Source of the DNA: Sphingomonas azotifigens NBRC 15497 | Lineage (GTDB): Bacteria; Pseudomonadota; Alphaproteobacteria; Sphingomonadales; Sphingomonadaceae | Length of the DNA: 64,000 bases | Direction: 5' to 3' | Assembly: GCF_002091475.1 (NCBI RefSeq) | Contig: NZ_BCTR01000006.1 | Span: forward strand, 62,001 to 126,000 | Shown here: piece after piece, positions 8,728 to 16,489 of the stretch | Layout of the letters: each line of letters opens with the position of its first letter | Position numbering within the stretch: position 1 is the stretch's first letter | Program-made: the position numbers and the translations under genes | Notes under the pieces: model-generated | Databases searched by the model: none | Told to the model about the DNA's origin: nothing | The model's input: only the letters and a program-made list of their open reading frames with translations

Positions 8728-10176
8728 ATGCAGCTTCTGCTTCGCGCCCTCGGCGCCACCCCGGCGCTCGTCCTGGCGATGTCGGCCTCCGCGCAGACCG
8801 CCGACAAGGCCAGCCTCTATCCCGCCGCTGCCGCCGGCGACGGTGCCACCACCGGCGGCTACAACCTCTCGCGCTGGGCGGAGGACTGGCGCAAGCTGTG
8901 CGACCCCGCCAAGCGCGACGATCCGATCGACGCCCTCAAATGCGTGAAGGTCACGCCCAGCGGCGACGTGTACGTCACGCTTTCGGGTGAGGCGCGGCTG
9001 CGCGTCAACCACACGACCAACCCCAACCTCCGCGACAGTCGCGCCCAGCGCCAGGACATCGTCCGGCTGGTCGGCGGTGCCGATGTGCATGTCGGCGAGC
9101 ATCTGCGCGTCTATGCCGAGCTGGCGCATGGCGGCATCAGCGGCGTGGAACTGGGCGCGCCCGCCGCCACGCTGCGCAACGCCGTCGCCATGCAGCAGCT
9201 GTTCGTCGAGGCAAAGGGCAGAATCGCGGACGTGGAGGTCGGCGCGCGCTATGGCCGGCAAGAGTTCGTCGACGGCCCCAATCTGCTCGTCTCCCAGCGC
9301 GACAACAACACGATCCGCTATACCGTGAACGGCCTGCGCGCCTGGGCGCGCACCGCGACGATGCGGGTCGACGCGTTCGACCTCAAGCCCACCCAATATG
9401 GCGATCTGGGGACCGACGACGATGTCATCGATCCCGCGCGGCGCTTTTCGGGCGTGACGCTGGGCTTCGTCGTGCCCAAGCGCTGGTTCGGTGGCTCGAA
9501 GCTCTATGTCGATCCCTTCTTCTGGCGCCGTCGCAACAAGGTGGGCGCCTGGGGCGGTCGCGTCGGTCCGGCGACGCGCTATTATCTCGGCACCCATATT
9601 TTCGGCGAGGCGGGGCGGGTGACGATCGACTGGACCGCCAACCATCAATGGGGGACCTATCGCGACCAGACGATTGACGCATGGCAATTGCTGTTCGCCC
9701 AGAATGTCCGACTGGGGAACAGCGCTGCCGCGCCGCGGATCGGCTTCCATGCCGATTATGCCAGCGGCGGGGGCGGCTATGGCGACGGCAAGCTGCGCAA
9801 TGCCTATGCCCCGTTCGGCAACAACATCTATTACAGCTATGCGCTGTTCCTGACGCCGAGCAACCTGATCGCCGTGGCGCCGACCTTCAGCGTGTCGCCG
9901 ACGCCGAAGCTTCGCCTGTCGGGCGCGCTGCAGCGGGCATGGCGGGCGGATGTGCACGACGCGGTGTACCGCGCCAACGGCGCCCCGTTCGCCGGCACGC
10001 AGAAGGTGCCCGATGCCAGGATCGGCGACGTGCTCCAGTTGCAGGCGATCTGGACGGTCACGCCGCGTCTGTCGGTGACGGGGCGTTACGAGCACCTCGC
10101 CGCAGGCCCTTCGCTGACCAAGGCAGGATATGCCAGTTCGGACTTTGTGGCCGGCTGGATCAGCTTCCGCTTCTGA
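8728..10176 (+). CDS. Alginate-export-type outer-membrane porin
   Basis: 482 residues with a short signal peptide (ending MSASAQ) and a beta-rich sequence that closes with Phe (WISFRF), typical of outer-membrane barrels. Internal features such as GARYGRQEFVDGPNLLVSQRDNN, split by family-like glycine/aromatic strands, match the alginate-export (AlgE-like) domain family. In sphingomonads that family serves as a general or substrate-specific porin rather than in alginate secretion. It starts 12 bp after dctA with GGGAG as the ribosome site. The likely role, by context only, is outer-membrane passage of dicarboxylates. A hairpin follows its stop. Confidence 0.82.
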   Translation: MQLLLRALGATPALVLAMSASAQTADKASLYPAAAAGDGATTGGYNLSRWAEDWRKLCDPAKRDDPIDALKCVKVTPSGDVYVTLSGEARLRVNHTTNPNLRDSRAQRQDIVRLVGGADVHVGEHLRVYAELAHGGISGVELGAPAATLRNAVAMQQLFVEAKGRIADVEVGARYGRQEFVDGPNLLVSQRDNNTIRYTVNGLRAWARTATMRVDAFDLKPTQYGDLGTDDDVIDPARRFSGVTLGFVVPKRWFGGSKLYVDPFFWRRRNKVGAWGGRVGPATRYYLGTHIFGEAGRVTIDWTANHQWGTYRDQTIDAWQLLFAQNVRLGNSAAAPRIGFHADYASGGGGYGDGKLRNAYAPFGNNIYYSYALFLTPSNLIAVAPTFSVSPTPKLRLSGALQRAWRADVHDAVYRANGAPFAGTQKVPDARIGDVLQLQAIWTVTPRLSVTGRYEHLAAGPSLTKAGYASSDFVAGWISFRF

Positions 10177-10188
10177 TCGCGCTCGCGA

Positions 10189-10214
10189 TGCGCAAGGCTG
10201 CTCAAGCCTGCGCA
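10189..10214 (+). terminator. Hairpin after dctA-porin operon
   Basis: TGCGCAAGGCT, a 5-nt loop, then AGCCTGCGCA forms a strong stem with one bulged base, 13 bp after the porin stop. There is no U-run, so it may be a processing hairpin rather than a classical terminator. Confidence 0.45.
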
Positions 10215-10415
10215 ACGCCGCCGAGACGAATGTCGTGCCGCATCAAGGAACAGGACACCGTACCATGGCCACGAACAAGGAGCAGGCGAAGGTGGTCACC
10301 CGCATGCGGACAGTCGTCCGTCGCTGCCTATCCGGTGGCGATACAAACCCCAGGATAGCGGGCTGATGCGATCGCGAAAAACCGTTCTACGAAGGCTGCC
10401 GAAATACATTTGCTC

Positions 10416-10443
10416 GGCGGTTTCCCCCGGGACCGCCATTTTG
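10416..10443 (+). terminator. Rho-independent-type hairpin in non-coding gap
   Basis: GGCGGT, a 10-nt loop, then ACCGCC is followed by ATTTTG. It lies in the gap 10177-10604, which holds no gene I can support. Confidence 0.4.
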
Positions 10444-10508
10444 ACAACCCGCACGTCGATTGCGGCTCCCACATGGTTCAACGGCCATATCCTTGTACAG
10501 CTACGTTG

Positions 10509-10547
10509 GTGGAGGGCCGCCCACCCCCTCAGGTCACGGCCCTCCAC
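10509..10547. repeat. Inverted repeat with 11-bp arms
   Basis: GTGGAGGGCCG at 10509-10519 and its exact reverse complement at 10537-10547 enclose 17 bp. It is a very stable hairpin in the gap between the porin and the S46 peptidase, with no associated gene. It could be a terminator or a relic of a palindromic element. Confidence 0.5.
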
Positions 10548-10572
10548 ATGCTGGGATCAACCATCTAGGCTA

Positions 10573-10602
10573 TGGTCGGGGAGCGAAGCCTCTCCCCAAC
10601 CA
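10573..10602 (-). terminator. Terminator hairpin of the S46 peptidase
   Basis: TGGT-C-GGGGAG pairs with CTCCCC-A-ACCA around an 8-nt loop, beginning 3 bp after the peptidase stop codon. No T-run follows on the minus strand. Confidence 0.5.
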
Positions 10603-10604
10603 GC

Positions 10605-12641
10605 TCAACTGCCGAGTTCATCCGCGAGTGCGGTGGCACCATAGACTTTGCGCAGTGCTTCGCTCACCGCTGCCGCCGATACCGAGATCGCCCGATTGGT
10701 GGCGGGATCATAGCCATAGTTGCCGCCCAGGCTGTGGATGTTGCCGTCGAACACCGCCCCGATCACTTCGGCCTTGGCGTTGATCAGCGGCGAACCCGAA
10801 TTACCGCCGATGATGTCGTTCGTGGTGCTGATGTCGAAGATCGTGTTCGGGTTCAGCCGGTCCTTCGCCGCGACCCAGCGCGGATCGAGCTTGAACGGCG
10901 CCTGGCCGGTCGCCCGCGCATACAGCCCCGCGAAGGTCGTGAAGGGCGGCACCGCGCTGCCCCGCTCGTTCCAGCCGGCGATCTTCCCATAGGATAGCCG
11001 CAGCGTGAAGGTCGCGTCGGGGTAGAGGCTGTCGCCAAAGGCGGCGAAGCGCGCCTGGGCGATCTGCTCGCTCGCTGCCACTGTCGGGCCGGTCACCGTG
11101 TCGTTCCACGCCGCCTGGAGCCGGCGCGCCTCGGGATCGATGCGGCGGGCAAAGACGATCAGCGGATCGTCCGACGCCGTGATCGCCGCGGAGCCACCTT
11201 CCCAAAGTTGTTTGCGATAGGCAGGATCGCCGAGCCGCGAGCGGGATAGCGCCGCGCCCAGCGTCTCCGGGCTGTCCTTGCCGAGCAGCAGCCGGGTGCC
11301 GGCGCCGTCGCTGCTGAGATATTCACGGGCCTTGGACAGCCAGAAGGTGAGGGTCAGCTGCTCCAGTTCCGGCGACACGGGGGTTGCGTCGAGGATCTGC
11401 TTCTCGAGCAGCGGCAACTGCGAGTCCGCGAAGCCGGGCAGGCGTTGCGCCGCCGGCTTGGCGCGCTCGCTGCCGGCGCGCACCAGCGCGCGGGCATAGC
11501 CGAACAGCGACGATCCCATCGGGCCGCCGGCGATATAGCTATAGTCGAGATAGAGCCTCTCCGCCTGCGCCTGCGCCCCGGCGATCTGCTGCCAGGGGGC
11601 ATCGCCGATGCCCGCCTTGGCGCGTAGCGCCGCCTCCTGGGCGCGCTTGTCGGCCAGGAAGGCCGCGTCGTTCAGCGCGAACAGCCGGCCGAAATAGACC
11701 TTGTAGCCATTCTCGATGCCGAACAGCAGATCCTGGGCGAGACGGCGATGCTCGTCGGATTCGGCGCCGAACTGGATCAGCCGGCCGCGCAGTTCGGCCA
11801 TGCGCAGCAGGGTGAGCGGCAGCGTGCGGTCGCGCTGGCGCTCCAGCTGGGCGACGGTCAGCTGGCGATCGGTGCCGCCGGGATTGCCGGCGACGAACAC
11901 CGGCTCGCCCGCCTTGGGAGCCATGGGGTTCCACCGCAGATGCTGCGGGGTCGCCGCCGGCTTGTCGTTCTCGTAGAGCCGCACGAACGCGGCATCGAGC
12001 GCATAGCGGGGGAAGTTGAAATTGTCCGGGTCGCCGCCGAAAAAGGCGGTCGGCACGCCCGGCGAGAAGACCAGCCGGACATCGGCATATTTGCGGTAGC
12101 GATAGAGCTTGTACTGCCCGCCATGGTAGAGATCGACCACCTGGCAGCGCAGCGTTGCCGGGGACTGCGCACAGCCCTGCACCTCGATCGCGCCGATCGC
12201 CGCGGTGCGGGCCTGGATCAGCGCCGCGCCGGCCAGCCCGTCGCCCGCCTTGCGGACCTGCGCGGTCACGTCGGTGATGCCCTCGAGGATCTCGCCCTGC
12301 ATGCCGGGGCATTTGCGCTCCTCCTCGGGGCGGGCGGTGACGATACCCTGGATGTACAGGTCGTTGCCCTTGGAGGAGAGGTCCTGCGCGCATTCGGCGA
12401 CGCAGTGATTGTTGGTCAGCACCAGCCCGCGCGCGCCCACCACCGAAGCGGAGCAGCCGCCGGAGAGGCGCACGGCCGCGCCGCGCACCTTGTCCAGCCA
12501 TGCCTGGTCGATCGTCACCCCGTACGTCGCCTTCACCTTGGCGGCGGGGAAATTGTCGAAGGTCCACATGCCCTCGTCGGCATAGGCCGGGTGCGCCAGC
12601 ATCGAGGTGGCGAGGAGAGCGAGAAGACGAGAGGCGCGCAT
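10605..12641 (-). CDS. S46-family dipeptidyl-peptidase, DPP7-like
   Basis: The start is ATG at 12641; 678 residues with a signal peptide ending AHPAYA, the usual size for the family. It is an exported serine peptidase that removes dipeptides from peptide N-termini. The catalytic triad is visible as His in LVLTNNHC, Asp in the FNFPRYALDAAF region and Ser in GGNSGSPLIN. Eighteen residues after that Ser is Gly (VFDGN). In characterised members Gly at this place goes with hydrophobic P1 preference (DPP7), while Arg gives acidic preference (DPP11). Box 12693-12709 lies 52 bp upstream, linking it to the presumed zinc regulon. Confidence 0.92.
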   Translation of the reverse strand: MRASRLLALLATSMLAHPAYADEGMWTFDNFPAAKVKATYGVTIDQAWLDKVRGAAVRLSGGCSASVVGARGLVLTNNHCVAECAQDLSSKGNDLYIQGIVTARPEEERKCPGMQGEILEGITDVTAQVRKAGDGLAGAALIQARTAAIGAIEVQGCAQSPATLRCQVVDLYHGGQYKLYRYRKYADVRLVFSPGVPTAFFGGDPDNFNFPRYALDAAFVRLYENDKPAATPQHLRWNPMAPKAGEPVFVAGNPGGTDRQLTVAQLERQRDRTLPLTLLRMAELRGRLIQFGAESDEHRRLAQDLLFGIENGYKVYFGRLFALNDAAFLADKRAQEAALRAKAGIGDAPWQQIAGAQAQAERLYLDYSYIAGGPMGSSLFGYARALVRAGSERAKPAAQRLPGFADSQLPLLEKQILDATPVSPELEQLTLTFWLSKAREYLSSDGAGTRLLLGKDSPETLGAALSRSRLGDPAYRKQLWEGGSAAITASDDPLIVFARRIDPEARRLQAAWNDTVTGPTVAASEQIAQARFAAFGDSLYPDATFTLRLSYGKIAGWNERGSAVPPFTTFAGLYARATGQAPFKLDPRWVAAKDRLNPNTIFDISTTNDIIGGNSGSPLINAKAEVIGAVFDGNIHSLGGNYGYDPATNRAISVSAAAVSEALRKVYGATALADELGS

Positions 12642-12692
12642 GCAGGGTCCAATGTTGTTGATCACGCATCGCCCCCTAGCGGGTGCCCGGGA

Positions 12693-12709
12693 ATGATACA
12701 ATATATCCT
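12693..12709. promoter_or_regulatory. Zur-type box A (ATGATA-N5-TATCCT)
   Basis: A 17-bp near-perfect palindrome, one mismatch from ATGATA-N5-TATCAT, 52 bp before the S46 peptidase start. Read on the minus strand it contains TATATT, so it would cover a -10 element. Two sister copies are at 14538 and 23306. Confidence 0.55.
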
Positions 12710-12722
12710 TCTCGCTCGCCGT

Positions 12723-14372
12723 TCAGCCGATCGTCAGTGCGCCCGTGAGGTCGCCGGGTGCCGGCCCGCCCGCGGCGACCATTGCGCGCTCGCGCTCCAC
12801 CAGGCCGGGCAGCGTCGGCAGGCCGAAGCGGCGGGTGAGGAAGCGCGCGATCGATCCGGTGTCGTACGTGGTGTGGTCGACATGCCCGCGCTTGGCGAAG
12901 GGGGAGACGATCACGGCGGGGATGCGCGTGCCCGGGCCCCAGCGGTCGCCCTTGGGCGGGGGCACATGGTCCCACCAGCCGCCATTCTCGTCGAAGGTGA
13001 TGACGACGACCATCTTGTGCCATTGCGGGCTCCGGCGCAGCGCATCGACCACCACCGCGATATGCTGGTCGCCCGCTTCGACGTCCGAATAGCCGGCATG
13101 CATGTTGAGGTTGCCCTGCGGCTTGTAGAAGCTCACCGCGGGCAGGGTGCCGGCTGCCACGTCGGCGAGGAAGTGGTTGGTGCGCGGCGTTTCGCCTTCG
13201 CCCGCATCGCGCAGATGCGCGGCCCGCGCGGCGGTGCCGGGCGCGAACTGTTCGAAATAGTTGAGCGGCTGGTGATGCGGCTGGAAATTGGGCCGGCTGG
13301 GAAAGCTGCCGTCATTGGCATGGCCCGCCAGCGCGGCGGCCCAGCCGCCGGCATACCAGGCCCAGGACACGCCCTTGGCGGAAAGAAGGTCGCCGATCGT
13401 CGCGTGCCGCTGCGGCACCATCGTCTTGGCGTCGCTCCAGTCGGCATAGCCGGGCCGCTCGGGATCGAGCTGGTAGGTCGGCGCATAGGGCGGCAGCATC
13501 GTGTTGACCGACCAGAAATCGGGCGTCAGCGAGCTGGGGACGAAATCGGGCGGGCCGTCCATCGCGCTCCTGGGCGAAGCGGGCTTCAGCTTGAGGCGGA
13601 TGCCTTTGGGATCCTGGCCCTCCACCTGGGCGATGCGGCCGCGCGCCGGGCTCTTGTCGGCATCGGGATAGAAGGGCGGGCGCGCCGCGACGAGATACTG
13701 GTGGTTGAGATAGGACCCGCCGAACGCGCCCATGAAGAAGCGGTCGCACAGCGTGAACTCGCGCGCGATCTGCCACAGGCGCAGCTTGGCGGAAGCCTCG
13801 CCATAATGGCCCATCACCAGCGCGCCGCTGTCGCCCCAGGCGACGAAGCCGTCGTTGCGGCCGCCGTTGATCTGCAGCTGGTTCTGGTAAAAGGCATGGA
13901 CGAGGTCGCGGGTCACCACGCCGTGCGGCAGCGGATCGCCCTCGGGTGTCGCCAGCGCGAAGGGTGCATTGGCCAGCGGCGGCAGATCGTCCGGCCCAAT
14001 CTTGTAGCGGCGATGCTCCACCACCTGTTCGTCGGGCACCATGCCTTCCCATATCTTGGGCAGCGCCTTCAACACCGATCCGTCGCGATCGCGCTGAGCG
14101 GTGCGGGCAGCGGGCGCCGCCGCGAGCGGGTCGGCAAGGCCGGGGAAGCCGGCGAACAGATTGTTGAAGCTGCGATTTTCGGCGTAGATCACCACGACGG
14201 TCTCGATTTCGGCCAATCCTCCGGCGCTGCGACGCGCCGCTTCGGACGGCGCTGCCGCCAGCACGCCGGCCATGCCGACGGCGCCGAGCAGCGCGCGCCG
14301 CTCGGGGTTCGCCACCGCCTCGGGGGCGTCGGCCGGTTCGGGGGCAAGGGGCTTGTCGTCGTGCATCGTCAT
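12723..14372 (-). CDS. Phosphoesterase, AcpA-type acid phosphatase/phospholipase C family
   Basis: 549 residues with a twin-arginine-like leader (NPERRALLGAVGMAG, then an Ala-rich stretch). The phosphoesterase domain opens with ETVVVIYAENRSFNNLFAG, the AcpA-type metal-site motif, and later shows ITFDENGGWWDHVPPPKG and RIPAVIVSPFAKRG, hallmarks of the phospholipase-C-like superfamily. It probably hydrolyses phosphate esters in the periplasm. A GGAG ribosome site lies 4 bp before ATG 14372. It is divergent from DUF1826-COG0523; box B at 14538 is 166 bp upstream, so shared control is possible. The substrate is unknown. Confidence 0.88.
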   Translation of the reverse strand: MTMHDDKPLAPEPADAPEAVANPERRALLGAVGMAGVLAAAPSEAARRSAGGLAEIETVVVIYAENRSFNNLFAGFPGLADPLAAAPAARTAQRDRDGSVLKALPKIWEGMVPDEQVVEHRRYKIGPDDLPPLANAPFALATPEGDPLPHGVVTRDLVHAFYQNQLQINGGRNDGFVAWGDSGALVMGHYGEASAKLRLWQIAREFTLCDRFFMGAFGGSYLNHQYLVAARPPFYPDADKSPARGRIAQVEGQDPKGIRLKLKPASPRSAMDGPPDFVPSSLTPDFWSVNTMLPPYAPTYQLDPERPGYADWSDAKTMVPQRHATIGDLLSAKGVSWAWYAGGWAAALAGHANDGSFPSRPNFQPHHQPLNYFEQFAPGTAARAAHLRDAGEGETPRTNHFLADVAAGTLPAVSFYKPQGNLNMHAGYSDVEAGDQHIAVVVDALRRSPQWHKMVVVITFDENGGWWDHVPPPKGDRWGPGTRIPAVIVSPFAKRGHVDHTTYDTGSIARFLTRRFGLPTLPGLVERERAMVAAGGPAPGDLTGALTIG

Positions 14373-14537
14373 GTCTCCGCTCCGCGCCCTGTGGCGTGGC
14401 GAGGGGTGGGTGACAATATTTTATTACGCCAGTTTGTCAGCCGCGCGCGAGTCGGCAGGCCCGATCGCGAGGGCCTGCGCCATGTCCGGCTTTCCCGTCG
14501 CGCGGCGACTTGAGCTACGACGTCTTCGTTGATAGGG

Positions 14538-14554
14538 ATGATACATCATATCAT
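14538..14554. promoter_or_regulatory. Zur-type box B (ATGATA-N5-TATCAT)
   Basis: A perfect 17-bp palindrome, ATGATACATCATATCAT, upstream of the DUF1826-COG0523 pair and between it and the divergent phosphoesterase. COG0523 genes with DUF1826 neighbours are known Zur targets in many proteobacteria, which is the main reason for the zinc assignment. Confidence 0.65.
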
Positions 14555-14709
14555 ACCATCGAGGATTGTCGGTTGGTTCCCATCGCCTTTGCCGGCCCCG
14601 GCCGCGCGCCCAAGCCTTGTTCCTCATCGCCGTTCGGCTTCCGCGAAGCCGGAGAGACGGTGCCGCACAACCCGCTGCTTCGCCCGGTCGTACCTTGCGC
14701 GGCGGCGGC

Positions 14710-15333
14710 ATGATCGCGTGGCCACATGCGCGCAGGGCGCCATCGGCGATAGCGGTGGAGCGCGGCGATCCCAGCGTGCTGGAAGCCGTGGCGCGACCGG
14801 AGGTACACCTCGCGATCTGGAACCGACGGCTGCCCATCGCGCTCGCCTGGCTGCCGCAGCTCGATTGGCGGAAGATCGACGATCTCGACTTCGCGACGAC
14901 GCTGGCGATGCTGGAGGCGGACGTCGCCGAGGGGCTCGCCGAAGCAGGCTACCCGGCGGGCGCCCGCGCGGACGCGCTGGCCGGGGAGATCGTCGGCCAT
15001 GCCCGCCGCTTCGGCGCGATCCAGAAGATCGACGCGCTCGCCATCCGGCTCGAGGTGATCGAGACCGACGCCTGCCGCAAATTCCATGCGGATCATGTGA
15101 TCGCCCGGCTGCTCACCACCCTGGTGGGATCGGGCACGCAGTGGGTCCATGTCGAGGCGGGCCCCGACACGCCGATCCGCCAGATGCGGACCGCCGACGT
15201 CGCCATCTTCAAGGGCCGGCTTGCGACCGACGCGCTGGCGATCCTGCATCGTTCGCCGCCGATCGGCGACACCGGCGAGACGCGCCTGCTGCTCGCGATC
15301 GATCCGGCCCCCGCGCCCGGCCTTCCGGCATGA
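14710..15333 (+). CDS. DUF1826 protein
   Basis: 207 residues, soluble. The stretch CRKFHADHVIARLLTTLVGS followed by GTQWVHVE is the diagnostic core of DUF1826, a family of unknown activity that travels with COG0523 GTPases in zinc-starvation loci. Cys/His-rich CRKFHADH may bind metal (inference). It ends inside the start of the GTPase gene (ATGA), so the two are coupled. ATG 14710 was chosen because the conserved region starts soon after; this leaves a leader of about 155 nt after box B. Confidence 0.85.
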   Translation: MIAWPHARRAPSAIAVERGDPSVLEAVARPEVHLAIWNRRLPIALAWLPQLDWRKIDDLDFATTLAMLEADVAEGLAEAGYPAGARADALAGEIVGHARRFGAIQKIDALAIRLEVIETDACRKFHADHVIARLLTTLVGSGTQWVHVEAGPDTPIRQMRTADVAIFKGRLATDALAILHRSPPIGDTGETRLLLAIDPAPAPGLPA

Positions 15334-16472
15334 GCGGCGTGATCGCGGGCGAACAGGCGCTGATCCCGGTCAGCGTGCTCACCGGGTTCCTGGGCAGCGG
15401 CAAGACGACGCTGCTCAACCATCTGGTACGCACGCCGACGCTGCGCCGCGCGCTGGTGATCATCAACGAGTTCGGCGCCGTGGGGCTGGACCATGATCTG
15501 ATCGCGCGATCGAACGAGGACATGGTCGTCGAGATGATGGGCGGCTGCCTGTGCTGCACCATCCGCGGCGACCTGCGCGCCACCCTGCGCGACGCGCCCT
15601 GGCGGTTCGCGCGCGAAGGCCGCTGCTGGTTCGATCGCGTCGTGATCGAGACGACGGGCCTCGCCGATCCCGCGCCGATCCTGCACACGCTGATGGCCGA
15701 TCCGCAGCTGCGCACGCTCTACCGACTGGACGGCGTGATCACCACGGTGGACGCGTTCAACGGCATGGCGACTCTCGACACCCAGGCAGAGGCGGTGCGC
15801 CAGGCCGCGGTCGCAGATCGCATCGTGCTCACCAAGATCGATCTTTTGTCCAGCGACGCCCGGCGGGAGATCGAGGCGCGGTTGCGCGCGATCAACCCGG
15901 CCGCGCCGATCGTGTCGGTGCTCCACGGCGTGGTCGAGGCCGACCGGCTGTTTGACGCCGGCCTGTACAATCCCGAGACTAAGAGCCTCGACGTGCAGCG
16001 CTGGCTGCAGGCCGAGGCCTATGACGCCGCGCACGGGCATGGTGACCACGATCACCATCATCACCATCACGACGTGAACCGCCACGACGATCACATCCGC
16101 GCGACCTGCCTGACCTTTGACGCGCCGCTGCGCGTCGAGGCGTTCGAGCGGTGGATCGACATCCTGACAAGCCTGAAGGGCGCGGACATTCTGCGCGTGA
16201 AAGGGATCGTGCATCTGCTCGATCACCCCAGGCCGGTGGTGGTGCACGGGGTGCAGCATCTGTTCCACCCGCCGGTGGAGCTGGACGCTTGGCCTACCGA
16301 CGACCGGCGGACGCGGCTGGTGTTCATCACCCGCAACATCACCGCCGATCAGCTGCGCGGCACGCTGGCGCTGATGACGATTGGCCTCGACCAGTTTGAG
16401 CTGCAGGGACTGGTGGAGCAGATCCCGGCGCCTGGCGTACCGGGCGGTGTGATCGGGAGCAGCTGGGCCTAA
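15330..16472 (+). CDS. COG0523 CobW-type GTPase metallochaperone (ZigA-like)
   Basis: 380 residues. It has Walker A GFLGSGKTTLLNHL, the metal motif GGCLCC (CxCC), the Walker-B-like ETTGLADPAPI, and GTP-specificity TKIDLL. A metal-binding loop is rich in His (HGHGDHDHHHHHHD, residues about 235-250), followed by the CobW C-terminal domain. Family members deliver zinc to client enzymes when zinc is scarce; cobalt and nitrile-hydratase subgroups also exist. The DUF1826 partner and box B favour the zinc role. Confidence 0.92.
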   Translation: MSGVIAGEQALIPVSVLTGFLGSGKTTLLNHLVRTPTLRRALVIINEFGAVGLDHDLIARSNEDMVVEMMGGCLCCTIRGDLRATLRDAPWRFAREGRCWFDRVVIETTGLADPAPILHTLMADPQLRTLYRLDGVITTVDAFNGMATLDTQAEAVRQAAVADRIVLTKIDLLSSDARREIEARLRAINPAAPIVSVLHGVVEADRLFDAGLYNPETKSLDVQRWLQAEAYDAAHGHGDHDHHHHHHDVNRHDDHIRATCLTFDAPLRVEAFERWIDILTSLKGADILRVKGIVHLLDHPRPVVVHGVQHLFHPPVELDAWPTDDRRTRLVFITRNITADQLRGTLALMTIGLDQFELQGLVEQIPAPGVPGGVIGSSWA

Positions 16473-16489
16473 CGGCGGCCGCCCCGATA

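Noticed and set aside
10265-10366. Small open frame of 33 codons (MATNKEQAK...)
   Set aside because: No ribosome site, no family resemblance and a location among hairpins.
11748-14513. Plus-strand open frame of 921 codons
   Set aside because: It crosses two well-supported minus-strand genes (S46 peptidase, phosphoesterase) and is a high-GC shadow.
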